From the NCBI GenBank assembly GCA_047967505.1, contig CM106540.1: 64,000 nt of DNA, one strand, 5' to 3'. The notes beneath the pieces are model-generated. The model was given only the letters and a program-made list of their open reading frames with translations. It searched no databases and was not told where the DNA came from. Origin of the DNA: Dipteris shenzhenensis. Lineage: Eukaryota; Polypodiophyta; Polypodiopsida; Gleicheniales. The position numbers were made by a program, and so were the translations under genes. Position 1 is the first letter of the stretch. Each line of letters opens with the position of its first letter. This document shows, one piece after another, positions 43,380 to 55,904 of this stretch.

Positions 43380-45546
43380 TGTGCAACTCTATACATCACA
43401 AAGTCTCTTCATCCTTATTATTGCTAGAGCTTGCTTCGGCTTCGGCTTGGGGTTGTCCAACGATGGGAGGATCATGCAATGGGCCTGGGAGATCACAATT
43501 TACCCACTTGGCTAGATCCTCGTTGTTAGTCTCTCCCTTAACATCATCCAACACTCTACTTTTGCATAAACATATACCAATTTCTCTACTCTTTCTATCT
43601 TTAAGCGATTTCTTGTGACGAAATGTACAAACTTGTAATTACTCTAATTTTGTTAATTGGATGAATTGCTACAAGGCTGGGATAGCACTTTCAAAGCCAA
43701 GGTTTGCAAATGAGGTGTCAATGCTCCACACTCTTCCCACCATCTCCATGCAGGCATCTCCTTTGCAAGGTCTCGTATTCTTGTATATGCAAACAACCCC
43801 TCCCCATTTTGAAAAGTAGATAATTCCCTGACAGCAGTAGCATATTCAAATGTATCTTCAAAAAATCATCCCAAGAGATTATGCCAAGGCTGCATTACAT
43901 GTTTCAATGTTTCTTGATGATACTCCCACCATTGGGGATCTAAAACATGACCAGCATAGTGAAGGTCATTGTGAGCATGATTCCGCTTTCAAAACATCTT
44001 TTGCAAAGTGACACGATGATTGGTGCTATAGCCACCGTCGTCACTAACAGGTCTTGCTCAATAGTCCACCAAGCCATGTAAGCACTACCCAAACTTGGAC
44101 CTTTCAGGTCTAGTTTTTGAATGGCAAACCATACCAATCGCATTGCATCAGCCGCATCAGCTATTTTCTTCCAAAAGTCACCATTGTGACTAATTTGTTT
44201 CATCTTTGTGAATTCAGTACGAGCATTTTGTGAAGTTGACTCAGCTATCCACTCGCTAGCTTCTACACTGAATAATGTCTCCATTACAACTCCTTGTAGC
44301 TTGAGCAAACGGTCCAAATATTATATAGTTTGTTTTCAAACGTGTTTTGCCAGGTTTCAAAAACTCTAGTGGATGTTCATCGGTAGGTTGGTGGTTTTTG
44401 AATATGCCCAACAATCTCTTGTGGTTAAGGAAGTACAACACCATTCTTCCTCCATCTACAGAGGCTTTGAACCATGAGGTCTTCACTGATTTATACCAAT
44501 CCTCAAGCACAAGGTCAAGGCAATGGCAAGAGCATGAGATGGCTGGATACTTTTTATTTATAATTCTTCCAGCTTTCCTACAGTTCTTCACATTGTCGGT
44601 GATTGTCTGAACAACATTATGCTGCCCAACATCCAAAATTATTGCCTCCAATTGTTCAGCAATGAATTCACCTATCTTGGCATGGCCACTTGTATCGATG
44701 GATTGACAAAAGGCCTCTCCCTTAAATTTCATGACCATGATATTGATCAGAGGCCCCTTGGTGACATTTTCCCATCCATCAGTAATAATGGTGTAGCCTT
44801 TTCTCTCAATACCATCGTATACTACATGCATAAACTCATGTTTCATCCTCTCATAGTATGCATCCAAGTAGTTGTTGTGGACATCATTGTAACTTGGCAT
44901 CGTGAAACCTGGACTAGCCTTGTTACAGATGCCAAGGCTCTTTTCCAATGCGGAATTTGAACCATGCTTAAGGGATACCCCGTGTAACAAATAGCCTCAA
45001 AAATGTCTTGTTGCACTTTCTCTATATGTTGTTGTTTGAATGATGCTTCCAATGATCTTTGTTGCGGACATGCACATGATTGCGAATGAGCCACGTCGCT
45101 ACCTTGTCCACTCTCCATATACATCATAGAGCAGCTTGCTGTCTGTGTCATCGAGGCCACACCACTACTTTGAGGTGGCAGGTATTGCAAAGAACCATCT
45201 ACATCTACAGATTGACTAGCTTGAGGTGTGAGTATATCATCACGCATGGATTCACGAGGCTTGGATTGGTGGCATGCAACTATATCATCCACTTGGTTAT
45301 CTGTACTTTTAGGCATTTGTCCATCTAGAGTGGCTAGCCCCTTGCATTTTCCAATTTGTTTATTGGCATCATCCAAGAATGCTTTTGCATTCTTGTGCCA
45401 GAGCCTGAGTACTCCTCATGATAAAAGTTGCATTTCCACTTCTTATTAGGCAACATCATAACATAATCCCGAGCCTTTGTTGATTCACCCCACAAAAAAT
45501 GAGAGCTGCACTCCGTCAACTCCACAATCGGGGAGCCTAGGACCAT
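43380..45546 (-). pseudogene. hAT transposase (BED, DUF659, C-terminal dimerisation), decayed
   Basis: Read on the minus strand: BED-like finger (KWKCNFYHEEYSGSGTRMQKH, near 45430); a spacer rich in Ser/Gln; a segment with PSYNDVHNNYLDAYYERMKH; the DUF659 core (YTIITDGWENVTKGPLINIM, VVQTITDNVKNCRKAG, YPAISCSCHCLDLVLED); then a middle region (GDFWKKIADAADAMRLVWF, GSAYMAWWTIEQ); and the dimerisation tail (WWEECGALTPHLQTLALKVL then SQPCSNSSN and RNRLKDRK, 43600-43760). This is a cut-and-paste transposase. It is broken by frameshifts near 44990 and 44300 and by TAA and TAG in the tail. No terminal inverted repeats were identified. Confidence 0.82.
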
Positions 45547-45624
45547 GAGGGCCTACGGGCTGAGCACTTCGCACATGGACAGAGGTCTTGGCCCCGATCT
45601 TAGAATAGATGTTCAATCATGTGG

Positions 45625-45865
45625 TATTGTGAAAGAGAGAGAGAAGCAAACAAGCTGGGAGCAGGAGCTAGAGAGCCAAAACATAGAAGATGCAATAAGA
45701 TAGGATAAGATACAAAGTAGTGTGGAGGTGGTTTTGTCTAAGTGAGAAAGCCACACAAAACCAGTAGTTGTGGTTAGGGGGAAAAACCTCTAGTGAGGGA
45801 AAAGTGCCCCTAACTAAAGCATATGTTTAATTATATATATTCTTATATATTATATTCTCATATTC
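45625..45865 (-). repeat. Solo LTR related to Copia-1
   Basis: On the minus strand it contains TAGTTAGGGGCACTTTTCCC, CTAGAGGTTTTTCCCCCTAAC and GACAAAACC, and ends CTCTCTTTCACA, all in the same order as the Copia-1 LTR. No internal region adjoins it. The start is obscured by a TATA-rich stretch. Confidence 0.6.
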
Positions 45866-46400
45866 TTTCTTATTATATGAGTTATTTCTTTATTTATTCT
45901 CATATTCTTTCTTTATTTATATAAGTTCTTATATTTATATTCTCAAATAAGTAGTCTAAGTATTCTTATATTTTATATCATTATTTCTGTAAGTATTCTT
46001 GTATATATTTATTTATTTAATGTACATTTATAAGTCGATATACATTTATATTTTAAAATATATAGCTAAATAAATATAAACACACACACACACACACAGA
46101 GATAAAAAACAAATTTAGTGGATATAAAATTGAGTATACGATTACATTAAAAATTTATATTTACTTATTCATATATATCTATTTATTTAGAATGTATAAT
46201 CTTCCTCATTTCTCTGGAGCCATGCTTGCAATCAAGGCTTTAAGAGAGACATACAATTTTTTATATAAGTAATACGTGCATTTACATAAATTTTCATGTT
46301 TTGGTTTCTACCATCTCATTTAGCTTTTAGTGCACATAACAATATTTGGATTCGTTTGTAGTTCTACATCCAAAAATCAATGTGCCTATTTGGCACACTA
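45866..46400. other. AT-rich spacer
   Basis: TATTCTTATAT-type repeats (45830-46060), a (CA)n tract at about 46080-46099, and no coding signal. Confidence 0.6.
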
Positions 46401-46403
46401 ACT

Positions 46404-46660
46404 TAGAGTACTTCATGCAAGCTTGCTAGACCTCAAGAGAGAGAAATCATCCAACTATCTTGCCCCCTCCTGACGTAATTGGATGATTATAAACGTGGTA
46501 ATATACCTGTTAAAATAGGCATGGGATGGCAAATCACCTTTTCCCACGTTCCTCTCTCTCCCGAGTAAGCATCTATCTACACCATGATCGTTCTATGTTG
46601 CTCTATTGATGGATGTCGGTATTTCACACACACTAGTGTAGTAGCTAGCATTACTTACAC
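46404..46660. repeat. ~260-bp direct repeat, right copy
   Basis: Direct copy of 42935-43195 with scattered substitutions (for example ACTGTCTTGTCCCC against ACTATCTTGCCCCC). Confidence 0.85.
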
Positions 46661-46689
46661 AAGCTTTTTTTACTATTAATTTCTAAGCT

Positions 46690-47275
46690 AGGATACTTTG
46701 TAAACCTAATAACCTCAATATAACCATACCCAACCCCTCACTCTCTATGATCATGTGTATGTGTTCAATGGCTACAATAATTTGCACAAGTCTTGAAATC
46801 ACCAAGATCCATGTGCTTGCAAATTTTGCTGGGATTCCTATATCATTTGTGCAATAAGACATGCGTATCTCCATGTTTTTTATCATGTACTGTGCATAAA
46901 TGCTCCAAACAATATGCATTGTTACGCCTCTACCATCATGCATATGTGTCCAATGGCTATGATACTTTGGAAAGGTATTAAAATGTGCACAGTCCACGTA
47001 CTCATAAAGTTTGGTGGGATTTTGATATCATTTGTTATAAGACATGCGTATCTCCATGTCTTTATCATGTACCATCCATAAGTGCTCCAAAAAATATGCA
47101 TTGTTGTGCTTTTACCATCATGTGTATGTGTCTGATGGCTAGGATACTTTGCAAAGGTATTAAAATCTACAAGATCCATGTGCTCGCATAGATTGGTGGG
47201 ATTCTGACATCATTTGTGTCATATGACATGCATATTTCTAGGTTTTTTCAATCATGTACTATGCATAAGTGCTTT
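46690..47275. repeat. Tandem ~185-bp repeat, three units
   Basis: Units share AAGATCCATGTGCTCGCA (about 46802, 46988, 47169), GACATGCGTATCTCCATG, and GTGCTCCAAAAAATATGCAT followed by TGTT and ACCATCATG. An inverted copy is at 54105-54290 and a short piece at 56037-56085. Confidence 0.85.
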
Positions 47276-48650
47276 ACAAAGGACATCAATTTAGATTATG
47301 TATACAATAGAACTCAAGATCCCAAAGACCCACATTGTAAGGAAAACACCCTTACTAAAACAAATAGCTAACCTAACTAACTAGATCTAAGTTATAACTA
47401 ACATAAGCAAATTAGTTAAAGTCTAACTGTAGTTAGTTGACACTCTCTTGGTTAGCTAAAACTACCTTAACCAAGTTAAAACTACCATTACTTGGATAAA
47501 ACTAGCCTTGACTCAGTGAAATTAAACCTAACTATATAAAAGTAACCATAGTTAGCTGATATAGTTGTAGTTAGTTAGTTTAAATTAACCTTGATTAGTT
47601 AACTTTATCTTGCTTAGTGTAACTAAGCCTCTCCCCAAAAAAGGGGGGAAAAAGAATTTTAATGATTTTCTTCATAAATAAGAAGCATTACTAAAAAAAG
47701 CATGCATTGGCGAAACTATCTTAAAGTCCAAACTTCCCATGGATTAAACAAAAAGTGGGACTTCAGAATCCCACACACCACTCACATCACAAATCCGCAA
47801 CTTAGCACCGCATTTAATAATAGAATTATCAATAATTTTCCAAACAACCTTGGTTCACTTGAACACCCCAAAGGAACCCATCACACCCAAGAGTACACCC
47901 ATAGATCTTGTTAGAGATTAGGTAAGAGCCAAACGAGGTTGACAAACCTAGCAATTGAAATCCCTGAGATAACCTTAGTGATAGATAATTGCAAGGTTTG
48001 AACAAACCATAGAACCTTGTTACCATAACCCAAGCTACCTTTGACACTCATATGAAGAAGCATAAGGAGGTGCGATGCCACCAAAAACTTCACAAAACAC
48101 TTTTAGTTTGCAAAATACTCCCAAGGCATTTAGGATGCAAGACTCCCCTATATCCCATGCATTCAACAAAGGGGTCTTAAGTATTTCTTATACCCATTAT
48201 GCTTGTATATTTAACTCCACAAAAGACAAAACCGGTTTTGCTGAACTCGTGCTATCTTACATATTGCTTAGTGAACTTCCCAATTCTTAAATACCCACAA
48301 TCAAAATGCAATTCATGTAATCCACCCTTACTCCCAAAATGCAAGGTCTAGATTAGATCAGGTAATATAATGCAAGGGGTGCGAGGTTAAAGAGTTAGGG
48401 GGAGAAAATAAATATAAATATAAACTAAAGATTATGGTGGAAAATTTTACAAAGGTCAGGAGGAGGTTTTAGAAAAATTAGGGTTGGGCGGGTTGGTTTT
48501 AGGTTAGGGAATGGGGTTAGGTGACAAGGGTTAGAAGATACAAAAAGGAAATTTTAAAGGGAAAAAAGGGGGGGATATGGGGTTTTTGGTTACACAAGTA
48601 GTTAGTGTAGAAAAAAAGGGGGGAGGTTAGTTTAGATAGTCAAAGGAAAG
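47276..48650. other. No gene recognised; GTTAG-rich stretches
   Basis: 47340-47640 is full of TTAGTTA/TAACTAA words; 48440-48640 holds scattered TTAGGG and GGGTTAG words in a G-rich context. Short ORFs have no domain signal. Confidence 0.5.
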
Positions 48651-48656
<6 letters not shown>

Positions 48657-48709
<53 letters not shown>

Positions 48710-48735
48710 TGAGAGAGAGATAGAAGAGAGAGAGA
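48657..48735. repeat. (GA)n microsatellite
   Basis: More than 20 GA units with a few interruptions; a second (GA)n(GT)n tract lies at about 48939-48987. Confidence 0.9.
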
Positions 48736-48939
48736 AACCATTAAAAAGAGCCAATATAATTATATATGCCAATTTTAAAGAGACAAAATAAATATAGAGG
48801 GAAAATTAATCCAATACAAAATAAATTAGGTCTATAAGCAAAGAAAAAGTATTGTTAGGGGAAATTTGAGTAAATCCTACTAGAGAGCAAAAAATTATTT
48901 TGGCATATAAGTGTGAGTGTGTCAAAGAAAATGGAAGGG

Positions 48940-48970
<31 letters not shown>

Positions 48971-48989
48971 TGTGTGTGTGTGTGTGTTT

Positions 48990-50540
48990 AGATTAAAAAG
49001 TCCCATCAATAATTGAGACATACAATTAATTCCATCAATTGGATAAAAATTAAAAAAATAGAAACATATAATGAAAAAATGTTTGACACATCTAAGTTGA
49101 AAACTGCAACTAGAGTTTGCAAAATTTTCAATCAAAATTAAGAATTTTTAATAATTTTGAGTTTGACAAACATAATATTGAGAAAAGATGTCGAATCCTC
49201 AGGCAGTCCAGGTTCTGAGGTCGAGGTCCACTTACTTGCCACCATCCAAACAAACTAGGTGTTAGAACATCATAGTTACGTTTTGGTAGACAGGTAATGC
49301 ATGTTTTCCCAGGCTTGTTATCTCTTTACCTAGGAATATAGACAACCATATGGATTCTTAGATAATTAAAAAAACAATTTAGCCATAAGTGAAGTTTAAG
49401 TCACAAGTGGAGTAAGAAGCGAATGAGTGCATGAGTTCAGAAGGGATTAGAGGAGGTGTGGGACGATTAGTGGGCTTGGTATGTGGGGTCAAATTTTCAT
49501 TGAATATATTTCTAAATTTGCATCTCTTGAGGCGGCTCCTTGTGAAATCCGTTTGGTTACAAAGAAAGTGTAAAGGGAAGATTTCACAGGAGTACATAAA
49601 AGAATAAATCATAGTTAAGGAAGTATTCATGTGTGTTTGTATGTGTGTTTTTCCTATCAAACAATCTATCCTACTATACTACTAGGCCAGTTTCCAATGT
49701 CAAAGTAAACCAATTGCAAACATCCACTATTGCCCTCGTCAAACACCTAGTGAGAGTAGTCCATTAGTAATCAACCTCTTAATATTGCATAAGTGAGCAA
49801 AATCCATATCATATTGTTCCTTCTGAAAAAGTGTTAAAATGGGAGTTATTTTTTACACTCACATTCATGTGAATACATTGCAAAAATTACAACAATATTG
49901 ACGACTAGTTTCCAATGGAATGTTCAATCTTATCTATCAATACTTGAAAATAATCCACTATAGAGTATGCTTCAAAGTTGCCAACCCCGTATCTTCATGC
50001 CTTAGACTTTTCAATGCAAATTTGATGGAGAGGTATGCCGACTCACTTGCATCCATCCACAAACATAGCCCGTTAGAACATGCACACTATGAATTGTGGG
50101 ACTGCAGGCTTCAATGCTAGCACACAGTTGTTATCCGTGTCACTCGATCTAGATTGACATAATCAAATCTTGGCATTTTACTATTCAATAGTAATCCTCA
50201 TTGCAATTTATACAATATTATCAGATTGACTACAACCATATGAATAAAGGTGTAGTCATCCTTCAATCTTGCATCCATCTTGGATTTCCTTGCTCCTTCG
50301 CATCGATAACTTGCATTAAATGAGAGGAATGTTGTAAGAATTCAGATTCAAAATAAGAAATTTTGAATGGACAAGTAATTGAAAATATTTATATTATAAT
50401 ATATAATATATAATTATTATAACCACACATAGTGTAGGCAGGGAGGCGGCATGCTTCCTTCCCCAAAGAGTTATAATCTGAGGGAACAGGCCCTTCCATG
50501 GGTGCCGAGATAACGTTGAGAATATAAACGCTGAGAGTAT
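48990..50540. other. No gene recognised
   Basis: AT-rich spacer with no named domains; TATAATATATAATATAT at about 50392-50412. Confidence 0.45.
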
Positions 50541-50542
50541 TA

Positions 50543-51086
50543 GTGTCGAGAGTATTAGCATCACGAATGGATAAGAAACTGGCATATTACCTGAATGTCA
50601 ATAATCGTAATCATAGTCGAACGCCGAGAGACAGTATCCCAAAAATTTGCCAATGTGACCTGAGAGGATTTGCGTGTGTCCGTGAGCGAGATGATTCCAA
50701 CATTCTCAAATCATTCAACAGACTCTGGACAGCAAGAAAAAGAAAATGGATTAAAAGAATTGCTAATGAAATACAAGGACTGTATGGCCTTTCCCTATAA
50801 ATAAATGAAAGGGATTTCCCTGAAGTTGCAATACGTACCATATCTATTAGGGAAGGCTCCAAAACCTAAGGTTTGTGGAACTTACAATGAAAATCCAATG
50901 TATGGTGCCCATGTATATGAGGAGCTAGAAAAATTATTGGATGTCAGTTTCATTTATGAAATCGAGCACACAAATTGGGTGTCACTAATTGTGATTGTGC
51001 CAAAGAAGAACAAGAAGCTAAAAATATGTGTGAATCTCAAAAATGTCGATGCAATTACAATCAAATGTCTCTATCTCTACCACTAA
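50543..51086 (+). pseudogene. Ty3/gypsy RT N-terminal fragment
   Basis: From 50805 the frame reads ELEKLLDVSFIYEIEHTNWV followed by SLIVIVPKKNKKLKICVNLK and NVDAITIKCLYLYH. This is the start of a Ty3/gypsy reverse transcriptase (the family pattern is a leader, then 'W.SPvv.V.KKdG..R.CVDyr.LN..T'). Nothing after the YPLP-equivalent is recognisable. The ORF before it (50543-50800) is open but unrecognised. Confidence 0.6.
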
Positions 51087-53285
51087 TATTACCACAATTG
51101 TGATTAAGGCAAAGAAGAACAAGAAACTAAGAATATGTGTGATCAAAAAATGTTAATGTAGTTACAAAGATCACTCCCTACACTCATAGAAATTTATTTG
51201 GAACTAGTAGCCAAATCAAAAGTCTGTAGCTTCTTTGATGATTTCATGGGCACAAACAAGTACAAATTGCCCTAGAAGATCATTCAAAGACATCTTACAT
51301 TCAAGTAGAAAGAATCGATTGATATGTCATGAAGATGTATTAAGAGAGTCTAGCATCTCTTTGAGCCCTATAAAATGTTGATAGTGCGTCGCACAATCAA
51401 GATGTGGTTACTTTTTTTATAGGCCACAGTTCTTATTTTCTTCTAAATCATTCTGCATAAGAATTTATTGTTGCATGTGCTCTAACATGCTTTATTCAAT
51501 CCTTTAAATCTTTGTCTTTCCTTTCTACAAAACCTTGTTTAAAGTGTTGGAATCATTTGCCTTTTATTTTATTTTGTTGCTCTTTTTTTCTTTATGAAAA
51601 AGATGTCTAGTAAGTATGAACAAAACCCGCTAGGGCAAGCTCAAGGTGGAGGAAGCTTTGATGCAAAAATAAGATGCAACACAAGGAAACTTAGACTTCT
51701 TCACATACGGTAAGTACATGGAGAAATGCACAGGGCTGCAATGCCAAAAGGTAATAATCTCAAAATTATAACTCCAATTATTGAGTCAAAACCACGAAAA
51801 CCTAGAGGATTTAGTAAAGATCTATTCCTACAGATCCCCATATCATTGTAAGAAGATCTTGTTAAAGCCCTTAAGTAAGATAATCATCTTGAAGGATGAG
51901 CGTAGATTTAGTGGAGACAATTTCAACTCAAAAGGTTAAAAATGTATCACCCACTCAATTGGGTTAGATTAGTGGGGAAAAATGCTCTCGTACATCAATG
52001 CCAACTTTCTTAGAAGTTAGTACATGTAGATCTCATACAATGAAACCCCAGGGGAGGCACTCTTCATAGAACTCATATAGCATGTATTATTAATGCCCCT
52101 AATCTTGCATTTTTACATTTTCTCATGTAATTAATAAACCCCCTCATGCATGTATATATTTTTCAATCTTCAAATTTAGAGACCCCTCCATCAATACATG
52201 TATAAGTTATATTGATTTGCTATGTTATAAGTTTCCTCATATGCATGTAAATAACATGTATGTCCCTTATTTAAAAAATACCCCTCCATGCACTAACGTG
52301 CTATGTTACGTTTTCTGAGTGACCCCCCTGGGAACAAACAAGATGCTATGGATATCTTATGAGAGATCCTCCTCTTTGGGTAGTACCAAGGCTATAGAAA
52401 AAGCCATCATCACGATCCCTAGGTTTATTTCCAAGTCACATCCACTCTTGAAGATGACAGTGCTAGCCAAAATAGACAAAAGCTCGTCAAAAGAATATGT
52501 GGTCTACCTCAATTCCAATCTCCCCTACCTTGCCACTCTTTTATTGAGCTCCTCACATCCCTCCCTAAATCAAAAACCATACTTCTTAACCTTCTTGAAA
52601 TCCAAGCCAACCAATATTCCTTGCCATGCCTTTTTGCTCACACCTCCTGTCACTTCCAACTAGTCGAGGACTCTCAAAACATATCATTCGTTAATGCCTA
52701 CCTTTATTTTATCTCTTGATAATCATATCTTGTAGGACTATCAAGAAGCTTAAGCCATTTGCCCTACTCTTCCTCGAGTTCCTCCATTCATATCATCTCC
52801 CCTCTTGTTTAATTCTATACTTGCTTCCACCTAGATGCTTTCACTAGTTTCAAGGTCTAGATGATCCAAACCAATACCCACAAAGTTGGATATTGATGCA
52901 GAGCAAATGAAAAGAATAGCACTACTTAGTAATCTCATGAGAGATAGGCATGAACTCAAGAGGAGGATGGGGCAGAGTTTTTTAGATTCTGCGCAAACAC
53001 TCTATGGAACTCAGGCACTACAAGGAAGCAATCAACAATAAGCTCACCAGTGCAAACATCGATGATATACCATAATAATTGGGCAAAGAAAACATCAACA
53101 TAGCTTTGATTGCATAATTAAGCATAACATGGGGATAGATAATTAACTAGTTTACGGATTTATTGACGCCATCGCAAGAAGGATTAAACGCATGGTTAAG
53201 AGCAACCAATATGAGATCATTGTGTGTGTCAAGTAGTGGCACAATTTCTCTTATAATAACTTGAGCTTGAAAGTAGATTTGATGG
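51087..53285. other. No gene recognised
   Basis: A short second copy of the KKNKKL-type sequence lies at about 51100-51150. An unrecognised ORF is at 52319-52663. Otherwise AT-rich spacer. Confidence 0.45.
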
Positions 53286-53289
53286 ATCT

Positions 53290-53522
53290 AATAGGATAGG
53301 GATAGCAAACGCTCCGCTCCCCCTCTCCTCTCCCCTCCCTCCTACTCCGCTCCATCTTCCCTCCCTCTCCCCTCTCCTCCCTTCCTTTCTCCTTGCCTCT
53401 CCCCTCCCTTCCCACTCCGCTCCCTCTCCCCTCCCTCCCCCCTCTGCTCTTGTGTGCTCCCTCTCTCTCTCTCTCTTCTCTCTCCTCTCATTTTCTCTCT
53501 ATCTCTCTCTCTCTTGCCCCCA

Positions 53523-53580
<58 letters not shown>

Positions 53581-53585
53581 CACCC
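53290..53585. repeat. C/T-rich minisatellite with (CT)n
   Basis: CCCTCTCCCCTCCC words (53310-53450), then CT/TCTCTC runs to about 53582. Frames on both strands reflect composition only. Confidence 0.85.
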
Positions 53586-53756
53586 ATAGAGGCATGCATG
53601 TGAGGGCGGCATGGTGTGCAGTGCAGCATGGCGGGGGAGCAATGCGTGTGGCATGGAGTGCAGGGCAGTGTGGCAAGGGCATGGTGTGCAACGTGGGTGG
53701 CATGGCGGATGGCGTGGTGTGGCGTGGTAGGTAGCGTAGTATGGCGGCGAGCGAGG

Positions 53757-54104
53757 GGGGCATTAGCCCCTTTAAGACCCCCCCTTAGACCCCATTTAAG
53801 CCCCCCCCCCCCCCTTAGACCCCCCTTAGGCTGCCCCCTAATTAAACTTTGTTTAATTAAAAAATAACTTAATTTAATTTAATTTAAGTTTAAAAATAAG
53901 ATCACATTTAAATTTAATTTGATTTAAAATTAAAATTAATTAAAAATCATGTTTAATCGAATTCTTTTAAAAGTAATTAAATTTTATAATTAACTACATA
54001 ATTAAACTTTTTATTTAATTTTTAAAATAATAATAATTTTAATTATGTTTAATTAATTAAATATTTAATAAAATAGTTTTAATTAAAATTAACTTAGTTT
54101 TTTA
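53757..54104. other. C-tract and AT-rich spacer
   Basis: CCCCTTTAAGACCCC/CTTAGACCCC repeats with a C15 run (53760-53840), followed by 270 bp of TTAATTTAA-type AT-rich sequence. No gene. Confidence 0.6.
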
Positions 54105-54290
54105 TTTAAAAAACATGGAGGTACGCATGTCTTATGACACAATTGATATCGAAATCTCACCAAAATTTGCAAGTGCATGGATCTTGGTTATTTCAAAACT
54201 TGTGCAAATATTGTAGCCATTGAAAAATACGCATGATCATAGAGAGTGAGGGGTGGGTATGGTTAGCATTGAGGTAATGGTGCAACTCTT
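54105..54290. repeat. Inverted copy of the 46.7-kb repeat family
   Basis: The reverse complement matches 46700-46890 almost end to end: CCTCACTCTCTATGATCATG, TTGCACAAG, AAGATCCATG, TTGCAAATTTTG, AAGACATGCGTA. Confidence 0.8.
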
Positions 54291-54515
54291 GGTAGCAAGA
54301 ATGGGGGAAGTGCATGGGAATGGACAGGGCATCACCTTGTGTGGCATGCATGCCCTATGTGGTGGTAAAGGGGGATTTGAGCAGGTATGGTTAGCATTGG
54401 GGTGATGCTGCCAACACTTAGTAATAACAATGGGTAAAGTAGGGGTAGGAATGGATGGGGCATCACCCTGTGTGGCATGCCCTATGTGATTGTAGCAGGG
54501 GGATTTGAGTGGCAT
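54256..54515. repeat. Tandem duplication, ~129-bp unit x2
   Basis: Units start GGTATGGTTAGCATTG at about 54255 and 54384 and share GGGCATCACC[TC]TGTGTGGCAT and GGGGGATTTGAG. Confidence 0.75.
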
Positions 54516-55130
54516 GGGGGAGGACTCTTGATGAGGGAGAGAGGGGCTACAAATAGGGAGGGAGTGGGGTTGAGGGAGTGGAGAGTTAGGAAGGGAAATA
54601 AAAATAGGGAGGTGGGGTTTTTCTCTCGTTTCCAACTGAAAGGGTTTTGGAAACCTATAGTTCTATTATTTCTCATTGTAGCATAGGTGCTCCCAATCAT
54701 AGCATACGTCCTTGAGTTAAATTTCAATGAGAGGTGTAGGTTAAAGAATGGAAAACAATCCTGATATGAGCTTATATGAGAAAGAAGTATCGATCTTGCA
54801 AGGTTTGAAGGAGTTCTCACCTCCATAGGGATAGAAGTAGGATAGGGTTGAGAGACCTAGGTAGGGGTTTAAGGCTAAGATAGGGTTGTATGAGTTCAAG
54901 GTTGAGAAGTGGATACCTAGTCTCCTTCATAGATTCATGGGGGTGAGGTTTTAGGAGGAGTGACCAAGAGGAAGAGGTGGAAGGGGGAGGAGGGGGGAGC
55001 AAAAAGAAGAGAAGGGAGGAGATGGAGGAGGAGGAGGAGGGAGTTGGGAGGAGGGAAGGAGGAGGATGAGGAGGGGAAGGAGAAGGGGAGAGGAGGAGGA
55101 GGGAGGATGGAAGGATGACGGAGGAGGAGT

Positions 55131-55400
55131 GCAAGTATATGGTTTGCGAGGGTAAGAGCATGCTAGTGCATGTCCATAGTGCAAGGGAGCATGGACACTA
55201 GGAGATCAATCACATGAACACAAAAGTGAAATGAATACGAAGCCCAAAGAGGAGGGAGAGGGACTACAAGTATATGGTTTATGAGGGTAAGAGCATGCGT
55301 GTGCATGTTGATGGTGTAAGGGAGCATGGATGCTAGGGGATCAATCACATGGACATGAAAGTGAAATGCATACTGAACCCAAAGAGGGGGTAATTCTTTA
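55131..55400. repeat. Tandem duplication, ~136-bp unit x2
   Basis: Copies start AAGTATATGGTTT at about 55133 and 55269 and share GAGGGTAAGAGCATGC and GATCAATCACATG. GA/GGAGGA-rich sequence precedes them (54950-55120). Confidence 0.8.
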
Positions 55401-55459
55401 CAATAAGAGATATTTAGACATGTTTCTGAGTTTCCATCCCCATGCTAAGTGTATGTCTA

Positions 55460-55725
55460 GGAATATAGACTTTCTCTCTCTAGTGCAAATTGTAAGTCAA
55501 GGAATGTCACCTTCTGTCTCTCACAATGTAGACTTTCTCTCTCTAGTGCAAATTGTAAGTCAAGGAATATCACTTGTCTCACGCAATGTAGACTTTCTCT
55601 CTTTCTCTCTTGAGCACAAAGTGTATGTCAAGGATTTTAGTATTTCTCTCTCTAACACAATGTCAAGAATTTTAGTCTCTGTCTCTCTCTAGCTCCAATC
55701 GTATGTCACGGATTTTCTCTCTAGA
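55460..55725. repeat. Minisatellite, ~60-bp units
   Basis: About four units carrying GTAGACTTTCTCTCTCTAGT and AATTGTAAGTCAAGGAAT or degenerate forms. A + frame through them (55330-55692) repeats NVDFLSLVQIVSQG, but nothing suggests that it is a real protein. Confidence 0.8.
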
Positions 55726-55904
55726 TTATGACTTTGCAAGTATGTCTAGTATTTTCTAGAGGTTCAGGGTTCAGAAGGAGGATCCAAGGTTCAGGGTAGA
55801 GTACATGGCGGAGAACTTGTGACTCGTCTCCCTCGTAGATCATGGAGGTCAAGGGTTGAGGGACTAAGGGTTTAGGGGGAGAGGAAGAAGGTGTAAGAGC
55901 ACAG

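Noticed and set aside
55330-55692. 120-residue ORF with repeated NVDFLSLVQIVSQG
   Set aside because: It follows a ~60-bp minisatellite; no start context, no homologous motif, and neighbouring sequence is non-coding.
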